64,000 nucleotides of DNA. Origin: Tetrahymena elliotti 4EA. Its lineage: Eukaryota; Ciliophora; Oligohymenophorea; Hymenostomatida; Tetrahymenidae. The DNA lies in NCBI GenBank assembly GCA_000231825.2, contig JH720353.1, positions 51,565 to 115,564 on the forward strand, in the 5' to 3' direction. Within the stretch, counting starts at the first letter, position 1, and each line of letters begins with the position of its first letter. Below, in pieces: positions 1 through 15,600 of this stretch. The notes beneath the pieces are model-generated. The model saw only the letters and a list, made by a program, of their open reading frames with translations, was not told where the DNA came from and ran no database searches. A program made the position numbers and the translations under genes.

Positions 1-3000
1 GTCGTAAGTTTATTTTTAAAAAATTTTAAATGAATAATTCTTTTAATAGATTTATACATCTTGGATATCAAAAAGAATTCATACATTTGGACTTAGGATT
101 TAGTTGGTTCATATAAGGGGTCTTATCTAATTGATCTGATAACTGAAAAAAATATAGTCCTTTTAATAGTTTATACCGACAACATAATAAAGGGTCTAGC
201 TTAAGTTATCAATGTATATTCTGGTAAATATTTACTTCTAATATTATTAATTAATATTCTAAAAATATTGTTATAAGAAATTGGGTTAATGAATATTTTG
301 AATATTTAACCCCATTTTACTTTTTAGAAGATTTAAATTATTTTCCTAACTATTTATTATCAAAAAAAGGGTAGGATTTAGGATATTTTCAACAGAGTAT
401 TTCCGATACATTCATTACAGATATTTATTTTGATAAAATATCTGATTTGTTATTTATAAAGCTTTCTAATGGTATTATTTAGCTATATAATTTGAAGCTA
501 TCTTGGTTTTTAGAGACTACTCATTTACATCCGATTATGAACGAGATATCTGCAAATTAATTTATACTCTAGGAGAAGATGATCGTTGATGTTGATTTTA
601 ATAGAATAATTCTTGTTTTTGATACCTTTTTTTTCATTTTTGAAATTGATCTAAACATTTCAAGACCAAGCTCATACTCTCATACCCCCTTTAAATATTA
701 CTAGTAATAAATAGAACTTGATTCAAATAATTAATAATTGTATAGGAATTAGTTTTATTTAGATGAAAATAATGTTATTTGGATTGATCAAGATGATGAG
801 TTATTCGATTTTTTGCATTTCTAATATGAAATCAAGCATATTGAATATCTTTCTCAATACTTAGGAAATAGTAAAACAAAACCTTCCAATTTTACACTTT
901 GTTTATTTACAGAAAAGTAAATTTATTTTGTCAATGATCAAAGTTAAATAGACTTAGAGAACTCAATATCATTTTAAACAAAATATGTTATTAAATAAAA
1001 TGGAAAAATATATGCTCTTAGCAATAATAATTATTTAGTTATTATTTCTAACGATTTGACTGAATAGTATTTATCTGTTGATGCATAAAGAATAGAGCAA
1101 ATGATGTATATACAAAAAATAGATAGCATACTATTTGAAGATATCAATAATAAAATTATCCTGTATAGCTTGTAAAAGAATACACTAACATACACGGATG
1201 ATGGATCTTTGTAATCGAGATGTCTAAACATACATTTTAATTACACATAGATTTATTGCTTGTAGTTAACAAAGCAGCTAATCATTTTTAATTACTCTAA
1301 GGATGAAAATAAATTTCTCAATAGTCAAGGCATTACTTACTAGCTCAATGAAGAAGAGGTTGAATCAGAATTTTAAGTTAATGTATTGAGCTTTGCTGAA
1401 TATGATTTTGACAAAAATAGAGTATTTATATCTTTTGTTAACTCAAAGCTAATAAATATTTTTTCAATAGATGCTGACTATAATTAAGATTATTCTTTAA
1501 AAAGTTTTTAGTTGAATAAAATAAATTCTATTTTAGCTTCTCATTCTAATTAGAAATATATTTATTTTATAGGAAACTATCTTTTACTTTAAACATTAAA
1601 TTAGCTTTAACTATATAATAGATTTACTTACAGCTATTATGATTCTTTTAAGGTATCTATTAGATATGATAGAATAGTTCAAGTTTTTATTATTGATCAA
1701 TATTTTCTTAATTGTGTCATCTTTAATACAGAAAACAACATACACATAGGAATTCTAGGATAAAAATATAATAACCTCAATATTGTTTATTAAAAAAAGC
1801 TTTAAAATTCAAGAATTTTGGATTATTCGATTAAAGAAATTAAATCTTAAAACTCTTTATATGTAAGTTTGATTTATGAAACTGATAATATGATCCATAA
1901 AAATTATGTTATTGTGTACAATACAGAATTTTTTTCAATACCTGTTAACTGCTACTTAGAGATAAATATGTAAGACAATATATTTAAATTAGCAAAAGAT
2001 GTTTAGAGTATTGTCAATAATTAAATAAGTTAATCTTTTGTTTATGTTTAATTAAAAGATATATTCAAATACTACAACTTAATTAATAGATATGAAGAAT
2101 CTAATTAGTTAATACTAACTTAATTTGAATCAAATGAAACTAATAATTAAACAGTCTAAAGTGTCCTAATCAATAATTAAATAATGTTTTCAATGGATTA
2201 GTTTTATAGGGTGTAAGTATAACAATATATGCTTTTATCTATGGTTTTGCAAGTATAAGATTATCAAAACTACTCAAGAATTATTCTATCTTAAAAATAA
2301 TATTTAAAGATTAAAGATATTATTCTAATTGGTTAATATAGTGACATAGATAAATCTTTTAAGATAAAGAATTCTTCACTAAATTTTTATTAATTTGAAA
2401 ATATTTTTATTGATAATTTAGAAATTAGAAATATTATTTTTGAAGATTATGATCAGTCAACCTCTACTTTTATCAAATTTAAAAATAACTAAATGGTAAA
2501 TATCAGCAATTTAAAGATAATTAATTGCACTCTTAAAAGTAATATTAAGAGTTTAATAGCATTTATTGATAACAATTAAATTATTATCAGAAATATGTAA
2601 ATGATTAATAACACAATTATGTATGAGAATGAAAATAAACAAGTAGCACTGATTTATTTTTAGTAATAATTTTTCCTACATGTTATGAATTCTTAAATAT
2701 CATTTAACAAAGGATTTTAATAATCTAACAAAACAATACAAAAATAATTTGTGATATTAAATATAGAAGGAGCTAACAGTTTTTCAATTAGTAATACAAA
2801 TTTCACTAACAATAGTGAGTTAATAATCCTTTAATACAAGAGTTAATACATTTATGTAGATGTCTTGTTTAAAATAAAAAATGATTTAATAATTATGAGA
2901 AATTGCTTTTTTGAATTTAATTCAGTAATTAATTTTGATCAATAATTAATTTAAATTGAAAGCAATTCTATTTTGATAGAAGCTACTCTATTTAATAATA

Positions 3001-6000
3001 ACACATGTCTTTAATCTTTTCAAGGCTGCATTCTTTTTAACTAAGAAAATTCTTATGTGAGTATTTATAAATCTAATTTTACAAATAATCTTTCAGTAAA
3101 AGGTGGATCAATTTATTTTTCTCTCAATGGAGGATAGGCTGTTTTAAATGAGACTTTATTTGAAAATAACACAGCTATTTATAGTGGAGGGGCAATATAC
3201 CTTTATGTCACCAACATTTTGCTTAACTAAACTAGATTTATAGGAAATTAAGCTGTGGTTGGAGGGGCTCTTAAGCAAGAAAATCTCTATAATGAAGATT
3301 TTATTTCCTATTTAAAATAGCAAAATTAATCAACAAATATGGATAAAAATTTTGAATAAAACTTCACATTTGTAAATAATTCAGCACTTGTTTTTGGAAA
3401 TAATATAGGTCTCTTTCCTGCTATTTTTGAGTTAAATCTTTTATTGCTAACATCTAATGAAGACACAATTTTAGATCAAAGTAAATAAACATTACAAGAA
3501 ATCAAGGATACAGATTTATTAGCCTTAGGAAGTGGATCATATATCAAGGCTTAATTAATTTTCAAAGATTTATCTGGTTAAATAATAGATTTTTATCCTT
3601 AGAATATCTCCAGTTACCAATTATACCTTTTGGATTAGAAGGTAAAATCTTTAGTAACCAAAATAGAATTAAATGATGAATAAAATAATTTATTTTTGGA
3701 TGGAGGACTCTATGTCAATTTAATAAAAGATTATAATAAAGTAAACAAAAAAGTTTAGTTTGAACTGATATAATTCTCTGGTAATTATAACTCTTGTTCA
3801 ACATTTACAGTTAGGACTGAGTTATTTACAGATATTTTTTAATAGCAGCTGAATTTGAGTAATAAAATAACTAAAAAAGTATGTTTTAAGACCTGCTAAG
3901 AAGGAGATGTCCCAACTCTTCTCCCAAGTGGAAAAATAAAATGTAGCGAATGCCAGCAAGGATTCTATAATCTGAAAGACTATTCCAAAGAAATTATGGA
4001 TGAAAACTTTATCTAAAATCTCAAGTAAAACCCTCTTAAATGTAAACTGTGTCCTCCAGGAGCCTTATCCTGTCAAGCTAATAAAATTACTTTAAAAAAC
4101 AGTAAATTTTTTTAGAAATATTTATTTAATTCTTAATTTACTATTTTAAAAAGATTATTGGAGAGATGAAGAGTTTTAAGATGTTATTGTAGAGTGTAAC
4201 AATAGATAAATTATGGAATATTATCCATGCTAAGCTGAGTCTCCAAATTCTAAAAACTATTGTTTTGAAGGCCATATTGGTCCTTTATGTGAAAGTTGTG
4301 ATATACTAGGTAAGATTTGGGGAGTACCTTATTCTAGGAACAGCAGCTAATCATGCGTAAAGTGCAAATCTAATTTCATAACAATCTCCTACTTATTATT
4401 AATAATAATTATTTTCAACATTTACCTGTTTTTCTCTCTAAAAGCATTTTTAGTTACTTGCTAGAGAAATTCAGCCTATTATTACACTAGAATACTAAAG
4501 CTATTTCCTATATCAAACAGCTAGTATAATAATATAGCAGCTTCTCTGATAAAATGCTTTTGTAATTATTTACAAATATCAATAATATTTGATGAAACTA
4601 ATTATGAAATCAACGTTTATTAATAAATTAAAAGCTGGCTAGGTAAGTTATTTTATAAATAAAATTCATTTCATCTATAAATATAATAAATAGGAACCAC
4701 AAATACCACAGTTTTAACAGCAGTTGATTGCTTAATTAAGTACCTAAATTTTGATCATGATATTTTATAAGTTAAAATAATAGCCACAATAATTTTTCCA
4801 ATACTATGCTGCCTAATTTAGATGAGTTTATTTTACTTTGTTACATAAAAAAAAACTAAATAAATGGAATACTTCTCAAGAACTATAATCATTGTTATAT
4901 TAAATTTCTTTTTACCATCACTTATTAGGTAAATTTTTTGAACCAAAAATCATTATTAACTTTATTATGAAAAGCCAACTTACTCAATCAATAAGTTGTA
5001 TTTAAATAGGACAGAAGAGTTATTTGTTAGCTGATTTGACTATTGATTGTGCTTCGACTGGATAAATTAAGAATTTCATTAGTTTTTTTGTTTAACCACT
5101 ATTGGCTTTGCTTCTTTTTCATCCTTTTATAGTATTTTGGATATTACGAAGAGTAAGAAATAAGTTAGATTATGTCATTACTAAATATAAATATGGCTAT
5201 TATTTTCTAGATTATAAAGATGAGTACTATTATTGGGAAATTATCAGGCTATATTTTAAATTGTTTGTAGTTATCATTAATAGTTTATTAAAAACTAACG
5301 ACAACACTTACTTGTTTAGGAAAACTCTTTCTTTCAGCATTATTTAGATTTATGTTTACTTCTTAGGAAAGTACCAAATTTTTAGAAAATCTTTTATATA
5401 AAAGATAGATTATTAAGTAGGATAGTTATGTTCTCTAGTGTTACTGATTGAAATAATAAACAAATTTTTAAATAAAGAAGGAATCAGATTAGTTGCATAT
5501 TTAATTTAGTTGCTTTTTGGTATATACTGCATAATACTAATTCTAAATTTAAAAATACAGCAATTAAATAGATAAAATTCACCTAAAATGATTTCCTTCT
5601 TGGAATCGATGATTCCTAGAAAAATATTTAGGTGGTGGTTTAAGCATTTAGATAATAATTTATATAGGACATTATAGCTTTGGAAATTTATTTTTCATAA
5701 CAAAAGGGAGATAATGCTTTATAAAGTTAATTCTTTGGATAAGCTAACAAAAGTATATGCATCTACATAAAAATCTAGAAGTAAACAATTTTATTAATTT
5801 TTATAATAGTATTAAGTTTATTCTTTTAATAAAAAGGAGGGACTGGGATTTTTTCTAATAATGATACTTACAACTATATTTTATCATAAAAAGGGGTTTC
5901 TCCTTAAAATTAACTTTTGAGGAATAGCAGCTTTAAGGTTTCAGATAATAATTCAGAATAGAGTTGCAGAACTATTGAAAATATATGTAAAAAAAGCAAA

Positions 6001-6132
6001 TTTCAATTTAACAGAAAAGATCTGAAGAAAAAGAGAACTGAAGTATAGACCAAAACCTTATTTAATGATCACTAAAATATTTTACCTAAATCATTTTCAT
6101 AACAAGAAATAAAGACATAAATAAATTTATGA
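1..6132 (+). CDS. Giant multi-pass membrane protein with beta-helix-like and Cys-rich ectodomain (5' truncated)
   Basis: About 1920 residues are visible; the start lies before the window. Code is TAA/TAG=Gln, stop TGA at 6130. Splicing keeps the frame with introns 4102-4153, 4643-4693, 4929-4995 and 5781-5836. The 5' edge has a GTAAGT donor at 4-9; either one intron 4-157 or two (4-49 and 107-157) restore the frame. The ectodomain is long and Asn-rich. Short strands with GGSIYF, GGAIYL and GGALKQ turns (about 3100-3300) look like a right-handed beta-helix. A Cys-rich block follows (CQEGD, CSECQQGFY, CKLCPPGALSC), then YWRDEEF and GHIGPLCESCD, then about eight hydrophobic segments with YKYGYYFLDY between them. 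It is a paralogue of the next gene. The architecture suggests a surface receptor or adhesion protein, but the function is not recognised. Confidence 0.85.
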
Positions 6133-6312
6133 ATTAGAAAGCTATTTCAATTAAGAAAATAAACAATCATCAGTTAAAAAAAAGAAAAAAAAGAAAAATG
6201 AAGTAACTGCCAAAAGTTAATTTTATGGCCATTAAAATTTAAAACCTAGCACCATATTTTTTATAACAAATAAAGGCTTAAATAATTAGCTAAATTGAAA
6301 GCTATTTCACTA
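6031..6312 (+). repeat. Degenerate tandem duplication of the 3' end of the giant gene
   Basis: The last ~100 coding bases plus the following flank (6031-6152) recur at 6191-6312 with an offset of 160 bp. Both copies end in GAAAGCTATTTCA (6137 and 6297), and both contain the run of TTT..ATAACAA..AATAAAG in the same order. The second copy lies after the TGA and is probably non-coding. Confidence 0.6.
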
Positions 6313-6600
6313 AAAAAAAATTTGATTTATGTAAATATATGTTATTATTATTAATGTAAATGTAATGAATACATACAAATAGAATTTTCTACCTTTTTAT
6401 TAACAACCAATTCATAATAAATTAAGAAGATAAAAAATAAACTCTGGTTATGTACATAATATTAATATAGGTATTGAAGCCTATATACTTTTTGAGGTAT
6501 TTAGTAGAATTAATGACCTAATTAATTAACTTTTTTTTTAAATTACAAAGAAAAAATACAATAATAATACTGTATCAATTTTATCTAAATAACAACAAAT
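6133..6600. other. Intergenic spacer between the two giant paralogues
   Basis: AT-rich spacer. Apart from the degenerate copy of the upstream gene's 3' end (6191-6312), nothing is recognised. It should hold the promoter of the downstream gene. Confidence 0.6.
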
Positions 6601-9600
6601 ATGATATCTTATTATTTTATTAAAATTTGGCTATGGTATACCATACTTATAAGCTTTATACAAAGATTATACTCACAGGAGGTTAAATGTGGTAAATTTT
6701 GTGATCAATGTGATTAGGATGGATGCATCTTGTGTGACAGAAATTCTTTGCTTGATGAAGATAGTCATCAGTGTTATTAGAATTGTTCTTTGGGGTTTTT
6801 TTATGATTTTACTAATGAAATATGTACTAACGTATGTCCAATAAACAGTATTGCTAATGAATAAAGTATTACTTGTGAAAAAGTAGGTCCGTGCTTGCAG
6901 TAAGGTGTATTTGGTGATAATTTATTGTTTAATTAAGTTATAAAATTCATTTCTTTCATTCCATAACTTAACTTTATTGTTGGAGTTTATAATTCTGAAA
7001 ATGTGATAAGAATTTGGGATTTAAAAACAAAAAGTTTATACTTAAAACTCTAATTATTTGAAGAAAATGTTTTAAACTTTAATATTGTAGACTCAGTGTA
7101 AAAATAATAAGATAATAATACTTCGATCTCTTAGATAAATTCATTTCTTATCGTATGGAGCTAATCCAAAAAACTTGTTGTTGTTGAATTAAATAATTTT
7201 ACCAAAATGATAGATATCAATTTGTCAGATACTTGTTATTAATTTTCATAAGAAACATAGATTTTTACTAACTTGATTGACAAAAATATCTTATACTTAG
7301 TTTTGTTTGACCAAAAATAAGGGTATGTTAGATTACTCAAGGTATCAATTGACAGAATAGACTTAATTGGTGAATTCAAGCTGGAGAAGAAGTTAATTAA
7401 AATTAATATAGTTAATGAAGGGAGTTTATTCTATGTTATTCTTTAAGATACTATTTATTAAATAGGTTTTAATGATACATAAGTCACCTAGCTTCAATAT
7501 TAACTCTGCAGTATCAAGTAAAGTTATACATAGATAACAATTATATAATCTAAATAGTATAAACTTGGTCAATTATAAAATATAATTTCCTTATTATTTA
7601 TAGTAGATATCTAATAATCACTAACTTTAGATATCTATCAAGAAAATGGATGCCTTTAATAGATTCTTTTTAGTGAAGAAATTTTAGAAATACTTTTAGT
7701 TAATGAGAATTAGACAAAAAATATTTTAATTATTGTAATAAATTTGCAAAACATTGCCATAGTTGAAGGTATTTGGAATGAAAATAAAAGTTAAGTTTAT
7801 TTTTCTATTGTCAAACAACAAAACTAACAAAAAAGCATTTCTAGCGCATTTCTGAAATATAATTTATTGCTCTTAATTTTAACTGACGGAAGTTTTAGTA
7901 TAAACAAAATTGATTAGATTAGTGAAAAGGAATTAATTCAAACATAAAATTTAGGGGATAACTTAATTTAATTTGATTTGAATTAAAAAATTGATTTTTT
8001 TGTGAGCAATTTAAATCTAAACTAATTTATTTTAATTAATTATGGATAGAAGCTTGTCTATTCATTTTTCAACATAAATAATATAACAAATTAAGCTTCT
8101 TTTTAGCCATATGAAGAAGTTATAAACTATAGGAAAAACATCATTTCAAAAAGATAGATTTTAAATGACCTACATTAAATTAACTATGAATATTATACAG
8201 ATATTATAGCTTGTTATGATACTTACGCAATAGTCAGAAGGTAGTTTTTCTAATAGCAATAATACTTTTAAATAAGTTAAAACCAATCAGAATTTTGTTA
8301 ACTAATTTATATAAACCAGAAATAAAATTATATGATTTTAGTATCATAAAGCATAGATCTTTAATATGGGTCTTTTAATTTCTATGAATTACCCAATTAC
8401 CAATACCTAAAATCATTTTAAGTAAAAGAATAAATTAAATATAATCAAATAGCTTTCATAGATAATTTTATAATATTCCATAATTCAATCGATTTATATG
8501 TTTATACATATTAGATAAGCTAATTATCTGATTCCAATGATATCTAATTTGACTTATTCTAAATTATTAATAATTTATCTCCATTCTAAATTTTTAAGAA
8601 AAACTCTGACTCAGCCTATATTTTTGTTAGCTAAAACTAAATTTAGTAGTATATGCTTGATTAGCAACAATAAAAATGTATAGCTGTCAAATAAATTAAT
8701 TATTTGACTATCTAGTCTGTTAATTATAACTACGAAAATAATATTATTTGTTTTTCTATTATTGTAGAAAATCAGCCATCTTAAATTATATTTTTGAGTG
8801 GTTCAGATTTGAGTTAGATATCTTCTTCTTGGTTTAAAGAAAATTACTACTGCACTTCTAGCATTTTCCTGAATAGAAACTAGGTTTTATGTTCTTCTTA
8901 ATCTATTTTTCCAGAAGATAATTAGTCTTATATCCTATTGATAGATTTAAGAAAATCTTTGATAAAAATATTATTAACTACTGATAAAAATGAAATTAAT
9001 TTAATAAGTTTGTAACCAAATCCATTTTAGAACTATTTAGAATATTTCAAAATCACTTTTTTCACAAATTAAAATAAAATAATATAGTTTATAGATTTGA
9101 TAGTTCAGAATCCTGATTCAGTCAGTTAACCAAGTAATTAAGGCTCAATCAAAACTTATTAGTCATCTTTTTATGAAATAGAAAATGAGTGCAATAAAAT
9201 TGTAATTGAACAAGATATCAGTATTTTAGTAGGTTGCTAAAATGCTTAAATATATTAAAAATAACCTCTCTATTAAACAGAACCTAAAATTTAGATGAGT
9301 AAAACAGGTTAATCTCTAGCCAATGTTTTAGCATTCCCTGAATCAGATATTTTAGCGTGGTATAACAAAAATTATGTGGAATTTTACACTTTTTCTAATT
9401 TAGAGTATATTGGATTTTATCAAGTTGAGAAACCTAATGAGTATTTTGTTGAATTTTTTTAATTTATTCAAATAAAATAATTAGCAGTTTGCACTATCTA
9501 CAAAGTAATTACATTCACTGTTTAGAATAAAGGTAAAAATTGTTATAAAAACTGACTATAGATTTTCATTATATTTTTAATATTTATATTAACCTATTTT

Positions 9601-12600
9601 TTCTTTAAATTTAATATTGAAAAAAAAGAAATTCAACTTGTGTCTTAAAGCTTTCAATTTGAAAATATGTAGGGATGGGTTGGCTTTAGTGATTTAAATT
9701 TATTAATAGGATTTGGAGCTAATATTTTCCAACTAAATCTTGCAGATTCTTTTTCTCAAAAGATAATATATTAACCATTTGATTAATATTGCATATATGA
9801 TTGCAAGAGAGACAAGTATTAAAATATTATGGTCTGTGCTATTTATTCAGCTTTGTCAAAAACTGATTAGCATATCCAAATACTAAAATATGATTTTTCG
9901 ATAAAGAAAGAAATTTTTAGAATTTAAGAAGTATCTGTTACACTTTATTCAGGAGTGGCTATTGATTATATAAATGGAAATATTATTCTTTATGGTGATT
10001 AAATAAACATTTTTGACTAAATGGGAAATATTTTAATTAAGTAATCAATTTATCCGAAGGTCATCAAGCTTTTATTTTCCTAAGAAAAGTTAATCTTTTT
10101 TAATGAAATATGTAATTGAATTATTATATTGCCCAAACTAAACATTTGAATAAACTTTTTAATCAAATAGCATTTTCTATATTCAGAAGAGATCAACCAG
10201 AAAAACTGACAGATGGAAAATTCTTAGGATCATTAATAGGCTCAGTAGTTATGGAAAATAAAAAATAATTCTGTATTTATACAACCAATATAGCTTATGA
10301 GTTATTTTACATAATTGATTTAAACACTGGTAAGAGACCAATCACATATTTATTACTTTAAATTTGATTGACTTTATTTTCTTATTTCTTACTTAAAATA
10401 TAGGGATAAAAATAGGTAAACAAGACATTAACATAGAAAGATAACTTATTTAGGACATAAGATATGATGAAAATTCTTATTCTTTAATAATTTCTTTATA
10501 ATCAAACCAAATATATCGTTTTTCAGTAGAATAAGGATTTAAAATTGTTCAAGCTTATTTTCATCCCTCTTTTCTTAACACTACCTTACAAATAAACTAA
10601 AGGTTTTATTTAGATCCAAGGTATGGCAAGTTAGTCATCGGATTTAATTATTTACTTGCTTCTATTGAGTATGATTAAAGTTATGAAATTTTCAAAGAGA
10701 TTAAACTTATTTAAAATCAAGATTTTGCAGTAGAAACTTAATCATAATTATTATTAGATTCTTTTGGTTTTTCTAATGCTTATTTTTTAGGTAATTCAGG
10801 ATAAATTTGGAAAATGGAAAAAAATTTTACTCAGCTAAGCAATTTATTTAAATTTCCTAAACTTAAAATCAAAAAAATAGAAGTTTTAAGTTAAGAATTT
10901 CTTTCAATAAAAAATGTCATTTTAGTTCTTTTTTGCTAATCATAAATTCTATTTACTGATGAATCAGGTAGCATTAAATTCAGCTTAGAGATAAATTATT
11001 ATGAAAGCTTTTAAATAGAGATTCCATATCAAGTAAAATCAAATAAAAACCTCCTATTTGTAATAGATGAAACAAACACTGTATTAATATATACTGCTGT
11101 TGAATACAGCCTATAAAGTTACTTTTAGTAAAAATTAAACTGCATCTAGTATCAGTACAGTATCTATGAGCCAGAGATAAATCCAACTATATTTTTAGTT
11201 TGCGACTCTTACACTATTTTCTATATAAATTTAAGTGATCAATAGCTTGTTGCTCAAAAATTAGTTTTACAAAGCTAGATTACTAAAGTAAAATAATAAG
11301 AATCTTTCTTATTTTGTGGACTTAAAATTGGAGGAATAATTATATTCTAAAGATAGCAACAGTTATAAAATAAATTTCAGTAAGTCCAAAAAATGTTAAC
11401 AGATCTAGTAGTTAAAAATGATAAACAGCTAGAATCTTTACAAACTTCTAATTTGTTTCAAGTTCCAAATTATTAATTTCATCCTCAGAGAAATTTAGTT
11501 TTTGTTAATTTATCAAACTAAAAAACTATTGAAGTTTATGAATTGAATTGTACTAATATAATCTCAAGTAACTAAACTGTGATTGTTTCCCCTTTAAAAA
11601 AGATTATTATAGCTAGCCCTAATGTAATTGATATATCCATTGATGATAAGTATATCTATCTAGTTATGATATGTTAAATTAATATTTATGATTATTAAAC
11701 CTTTTAGCTTTTAACCTATTTTAGTGTGAATTGTAAACAACAATTTAGTTATTTTAGGCTTCTTGATTTTAAAATATTTGCTGTAATATATTCTAATAAG
11801 ACATAAGTTTTTTAGATAAACTAATATGACAATAAGCTATTTCCACTTATTGATAAAACTTCAAATTCAATAAGATTATTAGATATATTCTTTCATAGAT
11901 ATTAATAAGGAAAATTTTAAAAAACAGTAGAAAATTATGTTATTTACACTGTGATGGATGATAGATTTAACATAATTCTTGAAGGATAATATGTCTCAAA
12001 GCAATTATTCTTTCAAAATTAAGCTTAAATATAAAATTAAAATAAATGCATAAAAGCTTTTGAAATTAAAAATAATTATTTTAGTTTTTTGAACTAGCTT
12101 AATACATTATAATCATATTAAAATGAAAATGGCAGAATCATTATTATTAACTCAAGCTAAGAATTATCTCCTTATATTCACTTCTTACTGCAATTTAACA
12201 GTAAAGAAATCTCTATTTTAGGTAGTGAATAAACTGTTATAACCCTAGAAAATCTTACAAATAATAATGATGATATCACACCTAATATACTAATCAGTGA
12301 TGCTCTTCTTTTTATTCCCTCAAACCAAGGCTATGCATATTTTAATTAAAACGTAATGAAAGTATCTCTGAAGAATATAAAAGTAGTGGGAGAAAATAAG
12401 TCAGATAGAGAAGGCTAAAATTATGAATACACTTTCTTGTAAGGTTCACAAATCCAATATTTTTAATAGCAATACATTATTATTCAAAATTGCTCGATAT
12501 CGAATATCAAAATATCAAATCTAGATTCATTATTTAATATTTAAAATGCCTTAAATATTATCATTAAAAATCTCGTGATAGAAAATTGTATTTTCGAGAA

Positions 12601-15600
12601 TATTTTTAGCTTATTTGAAATAGCAAATTCTGATTTTGTTCAAATAGAAAACCTCGCGATAACCAATAATTAATATTTTAATATTTCAAGTATATTTTTT
12701 TTTAAGAATATTAAATTTTTACTTTTTGATTAAGTGAAAATAATAAATAATTATCCCTATCCAGAAAAGTAACGATCTAATTAGGAGAAAGAACAAAATA
12801 ATAAATACATTTAGAATCCTTTTATATTTCAATTTGTTTATATTTATTACAATGAAATAAGTTTCTTGTCAGCTCAGTCTAATCATTAGTTATAAATCAT
12901 CTACTCCTAAAATTACCAGGAGCGAGGTAATGAAGTTTAATAAATGATAGATGATGAAATTCATTTTAAAAACTTATTGCTAGAAGGGAATTTGTTCTTT
13001 AGTACAAAAGCAGATTTTTCTTTTATTTATGCTTAAGGATCAACCATAGATTTTATTTCCTCTAGAATTTAATCAAACTAATGTCATTATTGTAATGGTG
13101 TAATAGGTCTCCATTATTTTAAAAATATAAAAATTCAGCAATCCTCTTTTATTTCTAACATAGCCTTAAATGGAGGTGCCCTTTATGTTTAAGATAATGG
13201 ACTTGGGATAAATATTGAATCTTCTAAATTTCTTTAAAATATAGCTAAATTAAGTGGAGGAGCTCTATTTTTAATTAACTCTAATGTTACTGACATTTTA
13301 ACTACAAGATTCTTGTAAAATAGAGCTTTAATAGGTGGAGCTATTCGTTAAATTGGTGTTTATTCAGCTATTTTATTTAAGCAAAGAGATTATCTTAAAA
13401 ATAATTTTGTGGTATTTAGAGAAAATGTAGGAATATCTTATGGTAATGACATTTGTGCATATCCATAAAAAGTATTAACCTACATATAATTAAACCATGA
13501 ATATGATATTTAATAAAATAATAATATGAGTATATTTTATGGCTAATAAAACTAAAATATAAAATTAAGAAGTGGTGTTTCAGTAGATATAAAAGTACAA
13601 TTCTTGGATTATTAAGATAACATTTTAAAAATAGATTATGATGGGTTATCACAGCAAGAGATTTAGCTTCTCAATTAGGAATATTAAAATACAATAATAT
13701 ATTTAAAATAAAATATAGATGATCAAAATAGTTACAAAATAGATGGAGGTACTATTGTATCTGCACTCTAATCATATAATAATTAGACTAAATCTTTTGA
13801 TTTTACAAATCTAATTTTTACAGGTACCCTTGAAAAATGTTTTCAGGTATCAATCCAATCTCTACTTGTGAAGTAAGATTTTTTATCATTTTTAGACATT
13901 TAATCTTAGGATGGTGCTTTTACTGTTTGCTTTGATGTTTGCAAACAAGGATAAATACCAATCCTTACAACTATTAATTAAATAATATGTCGTGTATGTG
14001 AAGAAGGTAGTTATTCTTTGTATGAAATGTCAACTAATTACACAATAGAAAACATATAGAAGGAAGGTTTTAAATGCTAAAAATGTCCTGACGGTTCATC
14101 ATCTTGCTCAACTAATCAAATTTTTTTATTAGATGGTAATATTTACCACGAATTTATTGAGAATATAAAATATTTTAATGAAAAACTAGGATATTGGAGA
14201 AGTGATAATCAGTCTGACAAGATTTATCCTTGTAACTACCTATATAATAATTGTATTGGGTCATCTTAAAATTCCAAAAATTATTGTGCAGAAGGTTACA
14301 TGGGACCACTATGTTCAAGCTGTGATATTTTTGGAGAGATTTGGGATAGCAGATATGTTTTGTTTCATGATATCGCATGTCAAAAATGTGATAAACCAAC
14401 TATTTAAATAATATTAATTTCAACCTATGCAATTATTTAGATCACTATTTGCTATCTGATTCTATCAATTATCAAGAAAAGCATACAAAAAAACTCAACT
14501 TGTTAGTACTTTAGATACATGAAATTACTCCCTCTCTCCCACACTTAAATCACTTCAAGATTTTCAATTATCAAATGTTTAGTAAATTTTCTACAAATTT
14601 CTATTATTTTCAACTTGAAAGATGGGATTTTACCTCTAAATGCAATCGAGTTATTTAGAAATCCTTTACTTTTCTTAATATACAAACTTGATTGCTTTTA
14701 CCCTAAAGAATACAAGTAGAAAGTTATGGAATTAAGAATATGCATGCTGGGAATATTTATGATTTTATTTTTACTTATCATGCTGACTTTTTTTAAAGAA
14801 TCCAGAAGAAGTCTATTTATCAATAAAAGAATTCATCCTTTTATTTACTAGATTCTGAATTTCACAATATATTTTTTTTCACCTCAAGTTTTAAAGTAAT
14901 TATTATCATTCTTATTTGATCACTATTAATTTTTTAATTTCTTTACATATAAGATATCTTATAGAGAGTATGACATGCTTTGAAGTAGGAGAGGATGAAT
15001 ACTTAGTTGCTTATTCATTATAAAATTGTTATGATAGTAGAACTGGCTATGGCTTATTTGTTAGCATAGTTGTTATACCAATATTAATTTTGATACTACT
15101 TCAACCCATGATATTATTCTATAAGATTAGAAATAAAAGACATATCTTAGACTTTCTTGTTGTTAAATACAAATATGGCTTTAATTATATTGAATACAAT
15201 TAAAGATTTTATTGGTGGGATATATCAAGAAGTTACTTTAAATTTATAATAATTCTTGCAACATCTATCATAGAGGAAGAAGATGATTTCAAATATTTCT
15301 TTCTTTTGATTTTGGCTATTATTTATTTAAATTTTTAAAGTAAAAGAAACATCTATGTCAGCAATTATATTTAAAAATTAGAGAATATTTCTTTTACTAT
15401 TTTGATTTTATAGTTCTCAATTTAGTACATTTAGACAATATACACATCCTATATTTATATTCTAAATCAGATCTTTCTTATGATATACTTAATCTTTATT
15501 CTGATATGCCTCACACTAATACTACTAAACATTGAAGTCAATTGCTTTTTCAAGCAGAAAGTTAAATTATGGATTTTAGTCTATTATATATTAAAAAAAT

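Noticed and set aside
14175..14411. Overlapping plus- and minus-strand standard-code frames of about 70 codons
   Set aside because: They lie inside the continuous coding exon of the second giant membrane protein and are out of its frame; they carry no conserved motif.
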